DNA of 21,032 nt from Lactobacillaceae bacterium (lineage in GTDB: Bacteria > Bacillota > Bacilli > Lactobacillales > Lactobacillaceae). Numbering within the stretch: the stretch's first letter is position 1; each line of letters begins with the position of its first letter. The translations under genes were made by a program, and so were the position numbers. The notes beneath the pieces are model-generated. The model had not been told where the DNA came from. It saw only the letters and a list, made by a program, of their open reading frames with translations, and searched no databases. Of this stretch, positions 20,660 through 21,032 are shown one piece after another. The stretch is from NCBI GenBank assembly GCA_031261865.1, contig JAISIV010000103.1, positions 1 through 21,032 on the forward strand, in the 5' to 3' direction.

Positions 20660-21032
20660 TTATTGATTTGTCATCTTAAATTCGAGGAATAAATCATTGT
20701 AACGCTGGGTCCAAGCGGATCCTAAATCTTGATATACCTGCATTCTAGAAATAGTCTTTGTAGACGGATAGAATTGCTTACCGCCAGAAATTGATTTAGG
20801 TAATAAGGCTAGCGCTTTTGTGTTAGGCGTTGAGTATCCGACATATTCGGCGTTTTGAGCAGCGTTTTTAGGATCGCTCATAAAATTAATAAACTCATTG
20901 GCCGCTTTTAAGTGCTTAGCCGTTTTAGGAATGGCAAAGTTGTCAAACCAAAGATTTCAACCTTCAGTAGGCAAAACATAATGTAGATGTTTGTTTTGGT
21001 ACATCATGTCTGCTGCGTCTCCTGACCAAACA
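20660..21032 (-). pseudogene. potD: 3' part of potD (spermidine/putrescine-binding protein), interrupted by in-frame TGA
   Basis: Substrate-binding lipoprotein of the PotABCD polyamine ABC importer; the 5' end lies beyond the window. From base 21031 the frame reads WSGDAADMMYQNKHLHYV, then LPTEG, a TGA stop at 20957-20959, then NLWFDNFAIPKTAKHLKA and on to the normal C-terminus with no frameshift. In PotD the block is P-x-E-G-S/T-N-L-W-F-D-N, so the TGA stands where Ser (TCA) is expected: a single C-to-G change on the coding strand. An ATG 25 codons after the stop could only give a 73-aa fragment. Either the gene is a recent pseudogene or the base is a sequencing error. Surrounding codons look unrelaxed, which fits both. 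Confidence 0.88.

Overview
The window looks like chromosomal DNA of a low-GC Gram-positive lactic acid bacterium, most likely Lactobacillaceae. The reasons are the AT-rich codon use, strong AGGAG-type ribosome binding sites, tightly packed operons, a DUF1129 membrane protein, a PadR-DUF1700-DUF4097 operon, and the order rsmG-parA-parB-DUF951-ychF, a cluster often found near the replication origin. The species cannot be fixed from the sequence, and dnaA/oriC is not in the window. No transposase, phage gene, rRNA or CRISPR array was seen, and no gene-free stretch longer than about 300 bases lacks a described feature. Layout: 1-1161 (+) is the 3' part of a Gln/Asn/Pro-rich, apparently disordered protein, closed by a bidirectional terminator shared with gpmA (-). 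From 7378 down to 1950 (-) runs a compact five-gene unit: DUF1129 membrane protein, OmpR-type response regulator, VanS-like histidine kinase, and two tandem S11 D-Ala-D-Ala carboxypeptidases. The regulator and kinase junctions are TAATG or TAAATG, so sensing and cell-wall trimming are probably co-transcribed. At 7513-7851 (+) is a small Gly/Ser-rich membrane-anchored protein. From 13285 down to 7868 (-) runs an eight-gene chromosome-maintenance unit: AI-2E-family permease, rsmG, parA, an unrecognised 67-aa gene between parA and parB, parB, DUF951, ychF and an unrecognised 140-aa protein. Divergent from it, with overlapping promoters, is an unannotated-size 58-aa basic protein gene (13376-13552, +) followed by several palindromes and a bidirectional terminator. 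Next (-) come an APC antiporter with a Cof-type HAD phosphatase (15947-13688), then the padR-DUF1700-DUF4097 envelope operon (17790-16059), which has a near-consensus promoter and an operator-like palindrome. A tRNA-Gln(CUG) gene (-) has a long structured 5' leader. A NodB-family deacetylase (+) lacks any export signal and any Shine-Dalgarno sequence. The right end (-) holds a CpsB/YwqE-family PHP protein that has lost most metal ligands, a YitT-family membrane protein, and the 3' part of potD, interrupted by an in-frame TGA. No wholly new multi-gene system is evident. The observations most worth pursuing are the probable PHP pseudo-phosphatase, the broken potD, the small gene inside parAB, the TCS-carboxypeptidase operon with doubly anchored enzymes, and the structured leader of tRNA-Gln.
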